Assembly: GCA_002705085.1 (NCBI GenBank) | Contig: PAHO01000049.1 | Location: 27,561-91,560, forward strand | Direction of reading: 5' to 3' | Source: Phycisphaerae bacterium | GTDB taxonomy: Bacteria; Planctomycetota; Phycisphaerae; Phycisphaerales; SM1A02 | Length of the DNA stretch: 64,000 nt | Part shown: piece by piece, positions 27,302-35,117 of the stretch | Layout: the number at the start of each line of letters is the position of its first letter | Position numbering within the stretch: the stretch's first letter is position 1 | Notes under the pieces: generated by a model | Seen by the model: only the letters and a program-made list of their open reading frames with translations | Told to the model about the DNA's origin: nothing | The model's database searches: none | Translations under genes and position numbers: made by a program

Positions 27302-28353
27302 GACGCCACCTCTGGCCAGAACAACGCGCCCGAGAGTCGAGCAAAAAGCCCAAGCATCAACCCGAATCCCAGCACCAGGGGACCATCGTCCCGGACCTCT
27401 TCCCAACGGGTCTCCTGATACTTGGTCCGCTCAAGCGCATCGATCTCAGCGTAAATGTCCACCAAAGAATTCTCATCGGTGGCTCGGAACGCTTGGCCCC
27501 CGGTTTGATCCGCGATGGCTTCCAAAGTCTCCATGTCCAGAGTCACGGGCCTGTTCACAATACGTTCGCGCCCCGTAAAAGGATCGGTCATTGGAATCGG
27601 AGCCGTGGCGGAAGCGGTTCCCGCACCGATGGTGTACACCCTGACGTCAAGGGCTCTGGCCAATTCAGCTGCTTCAAGGGGAGAAATCGCTCCCGCGTTG
27701 CTTTCCCCATCGGTCAACAGAATGATGATTCGATCACCAACGGTCTCATTGACATCTTGAGTTTCTAGGGCGTCCAAACGCTCCACGGCCAGACCAAGGG
27801 CATCACCAATTGCGGTAGCTCGCTCTGTTTCCAGCGGGGACACTTCCAACCCGGCAACCGCTTGAGCCAGATATTCATGATCAAAAGTTGGAGGTGCAAC
27901 TTCATCCGCATACGTACCGAATTGAACGATGGACAACAAGTCGCCACGACGCCCGGACATGGTTTCATCCCCTCGGATAAACCGGTCCACCACATCCTTG
28001 ACCACATCCAGCCGCGTCCGTCGAACCACGGAGTCGGCCAGATCAAGAGCCAACATGGACCCAGATCGATCAACGCACAAAGTGATGGCCAATCCCTCTC
28101 CAGTGACCTCACGATGTTCGCGAACCCCGCGGGGACCAGCAAGTCCAATCAGAAGCAGCAGCAAAGCCAACCAGCCAAGAAGACGGGGAAACCATCGAGT
28201 TCGTTGTCGCCATGACCGGGGCAACCCCCCGGGGACCCCCGTCCAATGGATACTGGAACGATGGCGAGAAGCCCACCACGCCGAGGTGAGTGCGACCAAA
28301 AGACCAATGGGGATCCACCAGACGTGCAGACCATCGAAGAACTCTTGCCTCAC
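27298..28353 (-). CDS. batA: BatA-type VWA-domain membrane protein
   Basis: A 351-residue protein. Two N-terminal membrane helices (about 10-28 and 56-72) are followed by a VWA domain with an intact MIDAS (TLCVDRSGSM near residue 91-99 and LLTDGES near 205), and a C-terminal membrane helix. The sequence between, ALDLADSVVRRTRLDVVKDVVDRFI, is typical of BatA. It overlaps both neighbours by 4 bases. Compared with BatB in the same operon it has the more canonical DxSxS motif. Confidence 0.92.
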   Translation of the reverse strand: MRQEFFDGLHVWWIPIGLLVALTSAWWASRHRSSIHWTGVPGGLPRSWRQRTRWFPRLLGWLALLLLLIGLAGPRGVREHREVTGEGLAITLCVDRSGSMLALDLADSVVRRTRLDVVKDVVDRFIRGDETMSGRRGDLLSIVQFGTYADEVAPPTFDHEYLAQAVAGLEVSPLETERATAIGDALGLAVERLDALETQDVNETVGDRIIILLTDGESNAGAISPLEAAELARALDVRVYTIGAGTASATAPIPMTDPFTGRERIVNRPVTLDMETLEAIADQTGGQAFRATDENSLVDIYAEIDALERTKYQETRWEEVRDDGPLVLGFGLMLGLFARLSGALFWPEVAS

Positions 28354-29198
28354 ACCGACCCCTTTGACTCGGGAGCGGGCTCCGTCAGGTCGATGATTTT
28401 GCCGGCGGTCTCCACCACACCTCTGGCATAGGCCGGCATGGCGGCCCGGGCGAACTTGGCTCGATCAGAGGCACGGAGCAGTTGCTCAAGAGGTTCTCGG
28501 CTCGCCAGAGGCAAGAAGGGCAAGGCCTCAGCGAGAAACTCTGGAGTGGTGGAACGAGAGGCTGGGGCCTCCAACGCGTCCTCAAGATAAATGCGAATGA
28601 CATCGGAAAGTTCCGAGAGGAAAGCGATTGCTTCAACCTCATTCTTTGGTAAGTCTAAAGCCAATTCGGCCACTGCACTTCGCGCACGATCAGCAGGAGA
28701 AAGGGGATGGACCAATCCTGAACGGGAACGGCGTGCGCGCCAAATCAACCACATGATCAACAAGATGAAGACAACGACGAAGCCGAGCCAAGATTTGGAA
28801 GCCCATTGCGTCAATTGTTCGCCAATGGTGGGCGGCAATCCCACCACCCCTTCGATCGCGTCAAGACGATCATCTTCCGACAACGATGAACCAACATCCA
28901 ATCTGATCTGTTCTGAACGTGCTTCAAAGGAAAGAACCAGCACTCCCGCGGTGAAGGTTCGAAGTACCAAATCGCCATTGTCAGATTTCGATCGTTCGAC
29001 CCCTTCAGGGAGCTGGACCGACCAGTCTTTGGCTTGTTCAGGAAGCCGCACAACGAAAGAGTCACCGACCTGTGGAGAAGCTGGAATGACCACCGCCTCG
29101 AGGCCTTCGGACCCCAAAGGAAGAACGGACGTCTCAGGAACTTCGGAGGCGCATCCAACAAACAAGATCGGCAAAATCAGGACCAAAACCAACCTCAC
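28350..29198 (-). CDS. DUF4381-like lipoprotein of the Bat operon
   Basis: A 282-residue protein with a probable lipoprotein signal (MRLVLVLILPILFVG, then Cys16). A beta-rich N-terminal part (about 20-110) precedes one membrane helix (about 138-158: WLGFVVVFILLIMWLIW) and a cytosolic helical domain with IYLEDALEAPASRSTTPEFLAEAL. The position between DUF58 and batA and the single central membrane helix are those of DUF4381 proteins, which are normal members of these operons. A lipid anchor plus a membrane helix would be unusual; the signal may instead be uncleaved. Confidence 0.7.
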   Translation of the reverse strand: MRLVLVLILPILFVGCASEVPETSVLPLGSEGLEAVVIPASPQVGDSFVVRLPEQAKDWSVQLPEGVERSKSDNGDLVLRTFTAGVLVLSFEARSEQIRLDVGSSLSEDDRLDAIEGVVGLPPTIGEQLTQWASKSWLGFVVVFILLIMWLIWRARRSRSGLVHPLSPADRARSAVAELALDLPKNEVEAIAFLSELSDVIRIYLEDALEAPASRSTTPEFLAEALPFLPLASREPLEQLLRASDRAKFARAAMPAYARGVVETAGKIIDLTEPAPESKGSV

Positions 29199-30082
29199 GC
29201 TGTGCCTCCACGAGCTCGACGTTGGTAATGACGGTCAATCGCCTCAATAGCATCTTGATCTGTTTGAAGAGGCAACAGGTCTCCGCCAATCGACCGGGCG
29301 GTCGCATGCAGTTCGCGCTGGCGGGCCAGAGCGGCAGATTCCCAAGCTTGGAATACACCTGGGGAAGACATGTCAACCAATTGCGAAGCCCCGGTCTCTG
29401 GGTCACCGACTCGAACCAATCCCACAGGAGGTGGTGTGAGCTCAGCCGGATCAACAATGGGAAGCAGCAACACTTCACAACGTCGACCGAGCCGCCGCAA
29501 GGCTTCCATCCAACCGTCGCATTGGAAATCTGAACAGATCGCCACGATGCCACCACCCGACATCACTCGGGTCGCTTCTTCAATCGGCGGGATCAAATCG
29601 GTGCCCTTGCCTTGACCTCGGCACCCCAAGGCGGCACGGGCCAAGCGAAGGAGGTGGCTGGGGCCACTTCGAAGCGGGATACGAGTTTGAACCTTGTGAT
29701 CAAAGGTCAACAACCCGGCTCGATCACCACCACGTGTCGCCGCGGCAGCCAAAGCAACGGCAGCATGTGCTCCGGTGCGAATTTTGGCATCAGCATTCCC
29801 TCCAAACGCCTGGCTGGCGCTGTCGTCGAGGAGAACCAGCAGACGAAGTTCCCGCTCTTCTTGGAACACTTTGACATGGGGATCACCGGCGCGGGCCGTG
29901 ACGTTCCAATCAATAAAGCGCACTTCATCGCCCGGGATGTAAGGCCGAACTTCTTCGAAAGCCATACCGCGACCTCGATGCACGCTCCGCCACGCCCCGG
30001 CCAAGCCAGTGCGGGCAACGCGGCGGGCTCGCAGATCAAGTCGACGAACCCGGCGAATCAGTTCGGCGGTTTCTTGATTCAC
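29195..30082 (-). CDS. DUF58-domain (VWA-like) protein
   Basis: A 295-residue soluble protein with the DUF58 signature near its start (GRGMAFEEVRPYIPGDEVRFIDWNVTARAG) and a VWA-like core (LLVLLDDSAS). DUF58 proteins are encoded directly after MoxR in almost all bacteria and are thought to be its adaptor or client. It overlaps moxR and the next gene by 4 bases each. No membrane segment is visible, unlike some DUF58 proteins. Confidence 0.92.
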   Translation of the reverse strand: MNQETAELIRRVRRLDLRARRVARTGLAGAWRSVHRGRGMAFEEVRPYIPGDEVRFIDWNVTARAGDPHVKVFQEERELRLLVLLDDSASQAFGGNADAKIRTGAHAAVALAAAATRGGDRAGLLTFDHKVQTRIPLRSGPSHLLRLARAALGCRGQGKGTDLIPPIEEATRVMSGGGIVAICSDFQCDGWMEALRRLGRRCEVLLLPIVDPAELTPPPVGLVRVGDPETGASQLVDMSSPGVFQAWESAALARQRELHATARSIGGDLLPLQTDQDAIEAIDRHYQRRARGGTA

Positions 30083-31086
30083 GGGACCGGGAGGTGTCCA
30101 AGCAGGCGTTCTAGGATGGCTTCCACGTCAAGTCCTTCCGCTTCAGCTTCAAAACTGGCGCGAATTCGGTGACGGAGGACTGCTGGTGCCATTGTTTTGA
30201 AATCTTGTGGCACGCAATACCCTCGACCATCCAAAAAAGCCATGGCTTGCGCTGCCGCAACCAAACCAAGGGTCGCGCGGGGCGAAGCCCCAATCTCAAT
30301 CAACGCATCCATCGGCAGACCAAATTGGCCCGGATGCCGCGTGGCTTGCACAATGCTGACGGCATAATCCCGAAGCCGAGGATCGCAATAAATCTGACGG
30401 GTAATCGAGCGAGCCTCCACCACCGCTTCAGGACGCAGCGAAGTTTGGCTGGCGGCAAAATGACCATCTTGGCTCATGGAACGATCCAAGATTTCACGCT
30501 CTTCCTCAACCGAAGGCGGTGACAACAAGATTTTCAGCAAAAATCGATCGGTTTGGGCCTCGGGAAGAGGGTAGGTGCCCTCTTGCTCGATCGGATTCTG
30601 AGTCGCCATCACCAAAAAGGGTTGGGGCAAAGGATGGGTTTCTGTGCCAATGGTGACTTGACGCTCCTGCATTGCTTCAAGGAGAGCGCTTTGCACTTTT
30701 GCCGGGGCACGGTTGATCTCGTCCGCCAGAACCAAATGCGCGAAGACCGGGCCCTTTCGCACGGCAAAGGTCTTCTCGGCGGGTTCGTACACCAAGGTGC
30801 CCACCACATCTGCGGGCAACAAATCCGGAGTGAACTGAATACGTTGGAAGGATGCATCAAAGCCTTGAGCAAGTGTGGAAACGGCCGTGGTCTTCGCCAA
30901 ACCGGGCAGACCTTCAAGCAAGACATGGCCGTCAGCGAGCAGCGCCACCAGCAAGCCATCCAGCATCTCTTGCTGCCCCACGATCACCGAAGCCAAATGA
31001 TCCCGCAGGCAGATAAAGGCTGGTGCCACACGTTGGATCTCCGCGGACAGTTGTTCAATCTCGGCCGAAGTCATGGTGCTTGACAT
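30079..31086 (-). CDS. moxR: MoxR-family AAA+ ATPase
   Basis: This ATPase starts at 31086, where GGAGG lies a few bases upstream; the frame continues farther but would overlap the divergent methyltransferase gene. The 335 residues contain Walker A (LLEGLPGLAKTT), Walker B (LVLADEINRAP), sensor 1 (LVMATQNPIEQEGTYPLPEAQ) and the arginine-containing QTDRFLLK. MoxR ATPases act as chaperones that help assemble or metallate partner proteins. It is the first gene of an operon reaching down to 18063. Confidence 0.95.
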   Translation of the reverse strand: MSSTMTSAEIEQLSAEIQRVAPAFICLRDHLASVIVGQQEMLDGLLVALLADGHVLLEGLPGLAKTTAVSTLAQGFDASFQRIQFTPDLLPADVVGTLVYEPAEKTFAVRKGPVFAHLVLADEINRAPAKVQSALLEAMQERQVTIGTETHPLPQPFLVMATQNPIEQEGTYPLPEAQTDRFLLKILLSPPSVEEEREILDRSMSQDGHFAASQTSLRPEAVVEARSITRQIYCDPRLRDYAVSIVQATRHPGQFGLPMDALIEIGASPRATLGLVAAAQAMAFLDGRGYCVPQDFKTMAPAVLRHRIRASFEAEAEGLDVEAILERLLGHLPVP

Positions 31087-31143
31087 GGCATCCTCCAAAT
31101 CATCATTCTCCCATGAAACCACCACTTGAGGCAAACTACGCCT

Positions 31144-32319
31144 ATGGACGACTCGGGTTCGCCGAACGATTTCGATTCTTGGCAAGCCGTGGCGGCATCC
31201 GGGGCTTTGTTGGAACGGGTCGAAGCTGAGCAAAATCGAACTCCAGCCGTCTTGGAACGCTGGCGGAGTGAGTTCGGTGCCGAATCGGTCCGGATTGCTC
31301 TGGAGCTCTGCGAGGCCCGAAGAAGGCTGATCCTCAAGTGGCCCGAGGCCTCGGGTTGGATCGCCGATCGGTCGGGCGCGGAGCAAGCCTCATCGAAGGC
31401 CGCCGCACTGCACAAGGCCAACCAACTCCAACTGTGTGAGGTGACCCATGTGACCGACTTGATGTGCGGAATTGGTGGAGACACCGCTGCCTTTCGCAAA
31501 GCCCAATTTGAAGTCCGGGCGATCGACCGTGATCCATTTCGTGCTCAATGTGCGGCCCACAATGCCAACTGTCCCTCCACCATCCAAGACATCCGCGAGT
31601 ACGTCGATGACGGATCCTTTGTGCATTTGGACCCTCCCCGTCGTGATTCATCCGGCAAACGGCGCCACCATTGGAATGAACTGCTTCCTTGCCCCGTCGT
31701 ACTTCGCGAACTCCAAACCAACATTTCACGCGGGATGTACAAACTCGCACCTGGGACCAATCCCAATGAACCTGATTTGTCGCAATGCCGTTTGGAATGG
31801 CTGTCCGAACGTGGACGCTTAACGCAATGTCTTGCTTGGTGGGGAGAGACGCCGACCGATGAGCGTTCCGTGGTTCGACTTGACGATGGGTGGACCTTCC
31901 GCGGGGTTCCGACCCCCGAGTTGAACCATCGTGGCGAATTTGGTTCTTACTTGATCCGCGCCGATCCCCTTCTGGAGCGTTCCGAATTGCAATGGACATA
32001 CGCTCGGTCGCTTGCTTCAATGGAAGGCGTTTGCCCTGGCCTCGGCCTTCTCACCGCGGACACACTTCCCAAGGGAAGCGGACTTGATGTGTGGGAGATC
32101 GAAGAAGTTCTGCCTTGGCGGGACAAAAAATTAAAAGCGGCCATCCGCACTCGTGAGGGTGGAGAAGTGATTGTCCACACGCGGGGTCGAGCCGTCGATC
32201 CCGATCAGGCCGCATTGACACTTCGAGCAGAAGGCAAGAACCAAATTCATCTTTGGTGCATCCGGGTTGGAACGCGCCGAGTGGGCATCTTTGTCAGGCG
32301 ACCAACTTCACATTCGTGA
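31144..32319 (+). CDS. Class I SAM-dependent methyltransferase, THUMP-like-domain family
   Basis: A 391-residue protein (from the ATG at 31144; a TTG at 31126 is also in frame). The SAM-binding motif I is VTDLMCGIGGDTAAF and motif IV is FVHLDPPRRDSSGKR, the DPPR form seen in nucleic-acid methyltransferases that modify RNA bases. The N-terminal helical part (ALELCEARRRLILKWPEASGW) and the C-terminal beta-domain (KLKAAIRTREGGEVIVHTRG) match proteins annotated THUMP-like, mostly known from actinobacteria and planctomycetes. The target is unknown. It is divergent from moxR and its end overlaps the NUDIX gene by 26 bases. Confidence 0.85.
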   Translation: MDDSGSPNDFDSWQAVAASGALLERVEAEQNRTPAVLERWRSEFGAESVRIALELCEARRRLILKWPEASGWIADRSGAEQASSKAAALHKANQLQLCEVTHVTDLMCGIGGDTAAFRKAQFEVRAIDRDPFRAQCAAHNANCPSTIQDIREYVDDGSFVHLDPPRRDSSGKRRHHWNELLPCPVVLRELQTNISRGMYKLAPGTNPNEPDLSQCRLEWLSERGRLTQCLAWWGETPTDERSVVRLDDGWTFRGVPTPELNHRGEFGSYLIRADPLLERSELQWTYARSLASMEGVCPGLGLLTADTLPKGSGLDVWEIEEVLPWRDKKLKAAIRTREGGEVIVHTRGRAVDPDQAALTLRAEGKNQIHLWCIRVGTRRVGIFVRRPTSHS

Positions 32320-32776
32320 CGGGGTCAAATGCCTCAAGGACTTGCTGAAGCCCCGAGAACCGATCGAGTTCCCGAATCGCGTCCTCGATGGAGAACCAGG
32401 CCCGGCGTCGACGTTGGGCCTCCGGCCAGTCGCTCGCCAACCCCTGGGCTTCCACCGAATACAACTGCACCAGTTGGTCACGTCCTCGTTTGATGTACCG
32501 CATCTGTCCAACTTGTTGGATTCTCGGCTTTGCTTCAACGCCAGCTTCTTCCCAAGCTTCTCGCAAGGCGGCGTCTGTTGAGCTTTCACCACGCTCGATG
32601 CCGCCTTTGGGAATGCCCCAACCCCGTCCACTGGAACGTTCGACCAAGAGGACCTGAAGGCCCAGAGAGGTCGCCTGCCAGACAATGGCCCCGGCTTGGT
32701 GTCTTGGACACTTGCCCACTGGGACATCCGGGAGCAACGCTGGACAGGCAGAAGATTCAATGTGAAACATGCTCAA
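32294..32776 (-). CDS. NUDIX hydrolase
   Basis: A 160-residue pyrophosphohydrolase with a complete Nudix box (GGIERGESSTDAALREAWEEAGV, in which the REAWEE core binds Mg). The segment GAIVWQATSLGLQVLLVER before it and the RRAWFSIEDAI after it are typical of the small diadenosine-polyphosphate/inositol-pyrophosphate type. The substrate is unknown. A Met at residue 3 is an alternative start. It is convergent with the methyltransferase gene and ends 26 bases inside it; the MFS gene lies upstream on the same strand. Confidence 0.93.
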   Translation of the reverse strand: MSMFHIESSACPALLPDVPVGKCPRHQAGAIVWQATSLGLQVLLVERSSGRGWGIPKGGIERGESSTDAALREAWEEAGVEAKPRIQQVGQMRYIKRGRDQLVQLYSVEAQGLASDWPEAQRRRRAWFSIEDAIRELDRFSGLQQVLEAFDPVTNVKLVA

Positions 32777-32820
32777 CCTCCAGCGGGTGAAGAGAGCATC
32801 GGCTCAATCGGTCTCGACCA

Positions 32821-34026
32821 TCAGGGTAACTGTGTTGATTTGTCGGAAACGCGAAGCCAAGGGAGCATCAGCGCTGGCCCGGCCAGCAACACGGCCGCGG
32901 CCACTCCAGGAGAGGTTCCCAGCAGCAGCGCCACGGGAATTCCCAACAATCCCGCCGCTGGCCCCCCCGCGTACCCCAGACCAATAAGGGCCTCAAACGT
33001 CCCCCCCGCATCCACCTCAGCTTCACCAACCACCATGCCATAAGCCAAAGCGGCGTGGTAACTCGCGCCAGCACCAAGACCAAACAAAATGAAGCCAAGA
33101 ACCATCCACGGCAGTGCAGGACCCGGCATGAATCCTGCGCCCAGGGCCAAGGCAAATCCCACGGTCCCTGCGAGCCCGGCCCCAATCAAGAACAATCGAT
33201 GCCCCTGCCAGAACGTGGTTCGCCACAGGAGTGCCACAAACAAAACCCTGACCACCATCCAAGTTCCAGTCAACGGTGTTTCCAACGTCGGAGCGATGCC
33301 AGAGGCCTCAAACGCATACGGCAAAAGTGGAGGGAAGGCACTCATAAACAGATACGTGACGATCAGCCACCGGCGGGATCGCACGAGCAGGGCATGCCAT
33401 TCACGATGGCTAGACGAAGCATTCGGGGAGGGATCAACAAACGCCTTTGGGGTCATCCGAGGCAGTCGCAGGGCAAGTGGCAGCACCATCAAGAGTGTGC
33501 ACGCTGAGATCAAGAACACTCCACGAGCCCCAGTGTCCAAAAACGGGGGGAGAATAAACATGGGGATAGTGACCGAGGTCATCCAGATCAGATTGAAAAC
33601 CCCTTGCACTTTGGCGACGTGATCCGGCGGACGGCCGCCGGCCAGATAGGCATGAACCACGGGCCACAAAAGTGCAGAAACGGCCGAGACCCAGATGCCG
33701 GCCACCCAAAGCCCCAACTTGGTGGGCCAAATGGCCGGGATGGCGAGCCCAACCGCCATACCAAAGACACAACCAAGAACGCCACCTCGGTCCGACCAGC
33801 CAAAGGTCTGGCCGACCGAGCCTGCTTTCCACGCAGATGCGGCATAGACCAGACCCATAGCAAGGTAGAGGGACAGATTTTCGATCCGAGAAAATCCGTA
33901 AGCATGCTTGGCAATGAAGCTCAATGCGTTCCAAAACAGCCCGGTGGATGACGAGCCAGCAATTGTGATGGCAAAGATGACCCACACAGGGGTCAGCGAT
34001 ACATTAATGGTGGGTCTGTCCGTCAC
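32821..34026 (-). CDS. MFS-type membrane transporter
   Basis: A 401-residue protein with about twelve hydrophobic helices, two halves separated by a basic loop (LRLPRMTPKAFVDPSPNASSSHREWH, here abbreviated). Its helix pattern and Gly-rich small-residue motifs (GLGAGASYHAALAYG) fit the major facilitator superfamily; no substrate motif is known to me. The start codon is GTG at 34026 and lies within a 12-bp palindrome. It is divergent from the WXG100/FtsK operon, from which only 70 bases separate it, so shared control is possible. Confidence 0.82.
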   Translation of the reverse strand: MTDRPTINVSLTPVWVIFAITIAGSSSTGLFWNALSFIAKHAYGFSRIENLSLYLAMGLVYAASAWKAGSVGQTFGWSDRGGVLGCVFGMAVGLAIPAIWPTKLGLWVAGIWVSAVSALLWPVVHAYLAGGRPPDHVAKVQGVFNLIWMTSVTIPMFILPPFLDTGARGVFLISACTLLMVLPLALRLPRMTPKAFVDPSPNASSSHREWHALLVRSRRWLIVTYLFMSAFPPLLPYAFEASGIAPTLETPLTGTWMVVRVLFVALLWRTTFWQGHRLFLIGAGLAGTVGFALALGAGFMPGPALPWMVLGFILFGLGAGASYHAALAYGMVVGEAEVDAGGTFEALIGLGYAGGPAAGLLGIPVALLLGTSPGVAAAVLLAGPALMLPWLRVSDKSTQLP

Positions 34027-34035
34027 TTCGAAGTG
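34024..34035. promoter_or_regulatory. Perfect 12-bp palindrome at the MFS start
   Basis: CACTTCGAAGTG is a perfect palindrome that covers the GTG start codon of the MFS gene (positions 34024-34026). It is 61 bases upstream of the WXG100 start. It could be an operator bound by a dimeric regulator acting on both divergent genes. Function is inferred. Confidence 0.4.
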
Positions 34036-34051
34036 GAATAGTACCCCTCAT

Positions 34052-34075
34052 CTCAGAAGTCGAACTGCTTCTGAG
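34052..34075. promoter_or_regulatory. 8-bp inverted repeat upstream of the WXG100 operon
   Basis: CTCAGAAG and CTTCTGAG are perfect inverted copies separated by 8 bases, ending 21 bases before the WXG100 ATG and just before its ribosome-binding site (AAAGGAG). They may be an operator or a 5' mRNA hairpin. There is no T run, so it is not a terminator. Confidence 0.4.
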
Positions 34076-34096
34076 TTGGATTGAAAGGAGCGTCTC

Positions 34097-34369
34097 ATGG
34101 CAAAAGCAGTTGTGGATCCCAACGAACTCCGGCAGTTCGCCAATGACCTCCGCCGATTCAACCAAGATCTGGACAACCACATGCGGATTCTGCAGACTCG
34201 AATGCAGACGCTGGCCCAAAGTTGGCGGGATCAAGAGCAGACGAAATTTACTGCCGAGTTTGAAGAAGCCCTCCGGTCTCTTAGTCGGTTCCGAGAAGCT
34301 TCGGAAGTCCACGCGCCGTTCTTGTTGCGGAAGGCCGAACGCATTGAAGAGTATTTGAAGCAACGCTGA
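34097..34369 (+). CDS. WXG100-family (ESAT-6-like) protein
   Basis: A 90-residue helical protein with the size and layout of WXG100 type VII secretion substrates: two helices joined by a turn with Trp43-Arg44-Asp45 (SWRDQEQTKF), in the place of the Trp-X-Gly motif, and a Phe eight residues later. There is no signal peptide and no Cys. It lacks the C-terminal YxxxD/E export signal found in actinobacterial ESX substrates. A strong AAAGGAG lies 6 bases before the ATG. It is the first gene of an operon with an FtsK/SpoIIIE ATPase, the partner expected for this family. Confidence 0.85.
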   Translation: MAKAVVDPNELRQFANDLRRFNQDLDNHMRILQTRMQTLAQSWRDQEQTKFTAEFEEALRSLSRFREASEVHAPFLLRKAERIEEYLKQR

Positions 34370-34893
34370 TGCCCGGGCAAGGACCATCTGCGAACGTACG
34401 AGATGTCACAACACTCGAAAAGGCCCAGTGGGCCTTGGTGGCGTATCGCGAAGAAATCCAACAAGGCCTGATTGAAGCACAAGCAGAAGTCGCCCGATTC
34501 ACCAATTGGCTCGAACAACAAAGGCCTCAAGAATTGGCTTCCCAAATGCAACGAACCAAGAGAGAACTTGAAAACGCCAAGGCCGATTTGACCCGAGCCG
34601 AAATGATGCAATCAAACATGGGAACCAGTGCTGACACTGAGAGAAAACGAGTGCAACGGGCCAAGCGAAAAATCGATGAACTTCTCCGGCAGCGAGAAGC
34701 ATTAAAACGATGGTCTCACAAACTTCAACAAGAACGTTCCTTGTTCACTGCCGCAACCAGTCAACTGGCTTTCCGAGTGGACTCCATCTTCCCGGCGCTT
34801 GAAGCCGACATCAAAAATCGTCGAGATGCATTGGCGGCCTACTTGGCCACTCTGGCCCCAAGGTCCCCAGAGAGGGAGGACCCGAAATCATGA
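34369..34893 (+). CDS. Coiled-coil protein of the type VII-like operon
   Basis: A 174-residue protein that is almost entirely charged alpha-helix, with a coiled coil over about residues 20-150 (LENAKADLTRAEMMQ; RKIDELLRQREALKRW). There is no signal peptide or membrane segment. Its ATG shares one base with the WXG100 stop (TGATG), so translation is coupled. I do not know a named family. It could be a secreted partner, a chaperone, or a rod linking to the coiled-coil part of the ATPase. Confidence 0.8.
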   Translation: MPGQGPSANVRDVTTLEKAQWALVAYREEIQQGLIEAQAEVARFTNWLEQQRPQELASQMQRTKRELENAKADLTRAEMMQSNMGTSADTERKRVQRAKRKIDELLRQREALKRWSHKLQQERSLFTAATSQLAFRVDSIFPALEADIKNRRDALAAYLATLAPRSPEREDPKS

Positions 34894-35117
34894 GTCTTCC
34901 GGCCGCCAAAACCAGAGCAGAAGCCGCCACCAAGGAACTGAAGCGCACATGGCAAGATTTGTTGTCCAGCTGGGACGATGAGGTCTCAAGATCCATCACG
35001 AAAACCGGCATCGAACCGATTGATCAAGAACTGTCCCGAACCCTCGAAGCTTTTGAGCGGATGGATGCCCTTATTCGGAAAGCGATGAGCGAGTGCCAAG
35101 AGGAATCAACCTGGTGA
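34890..35117 (+). CDS. Small helical protein with central Trp-Asp-Asp, WXG-like
   Basis: A 75-residue helical protein overlapping the previous gene as ATGA. At its centre is LLSSWDDEVSRSI (Trp28-Asp29-Asp30), followed by a second helix (IDQELSRTLEAFERMDALIRK). The size, the helix-turn-helix layout and the central Trp resemble WXG100 proteins, so it may pair with the 90-residue protein, as ESAT-6 pairs with CFP-10. This is inferred; the Gly of the motif is missing in both. It overlaps the start of the ATPase gene by 4 bases (GTGA). Confidence 0.75.
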   Translation: MSLPAAKTRAEAATKELKRTWQDLLSSWDDEVSRSITKTGIEPIDQELSRTLEAFERMDALIRKAMSECQEESTW

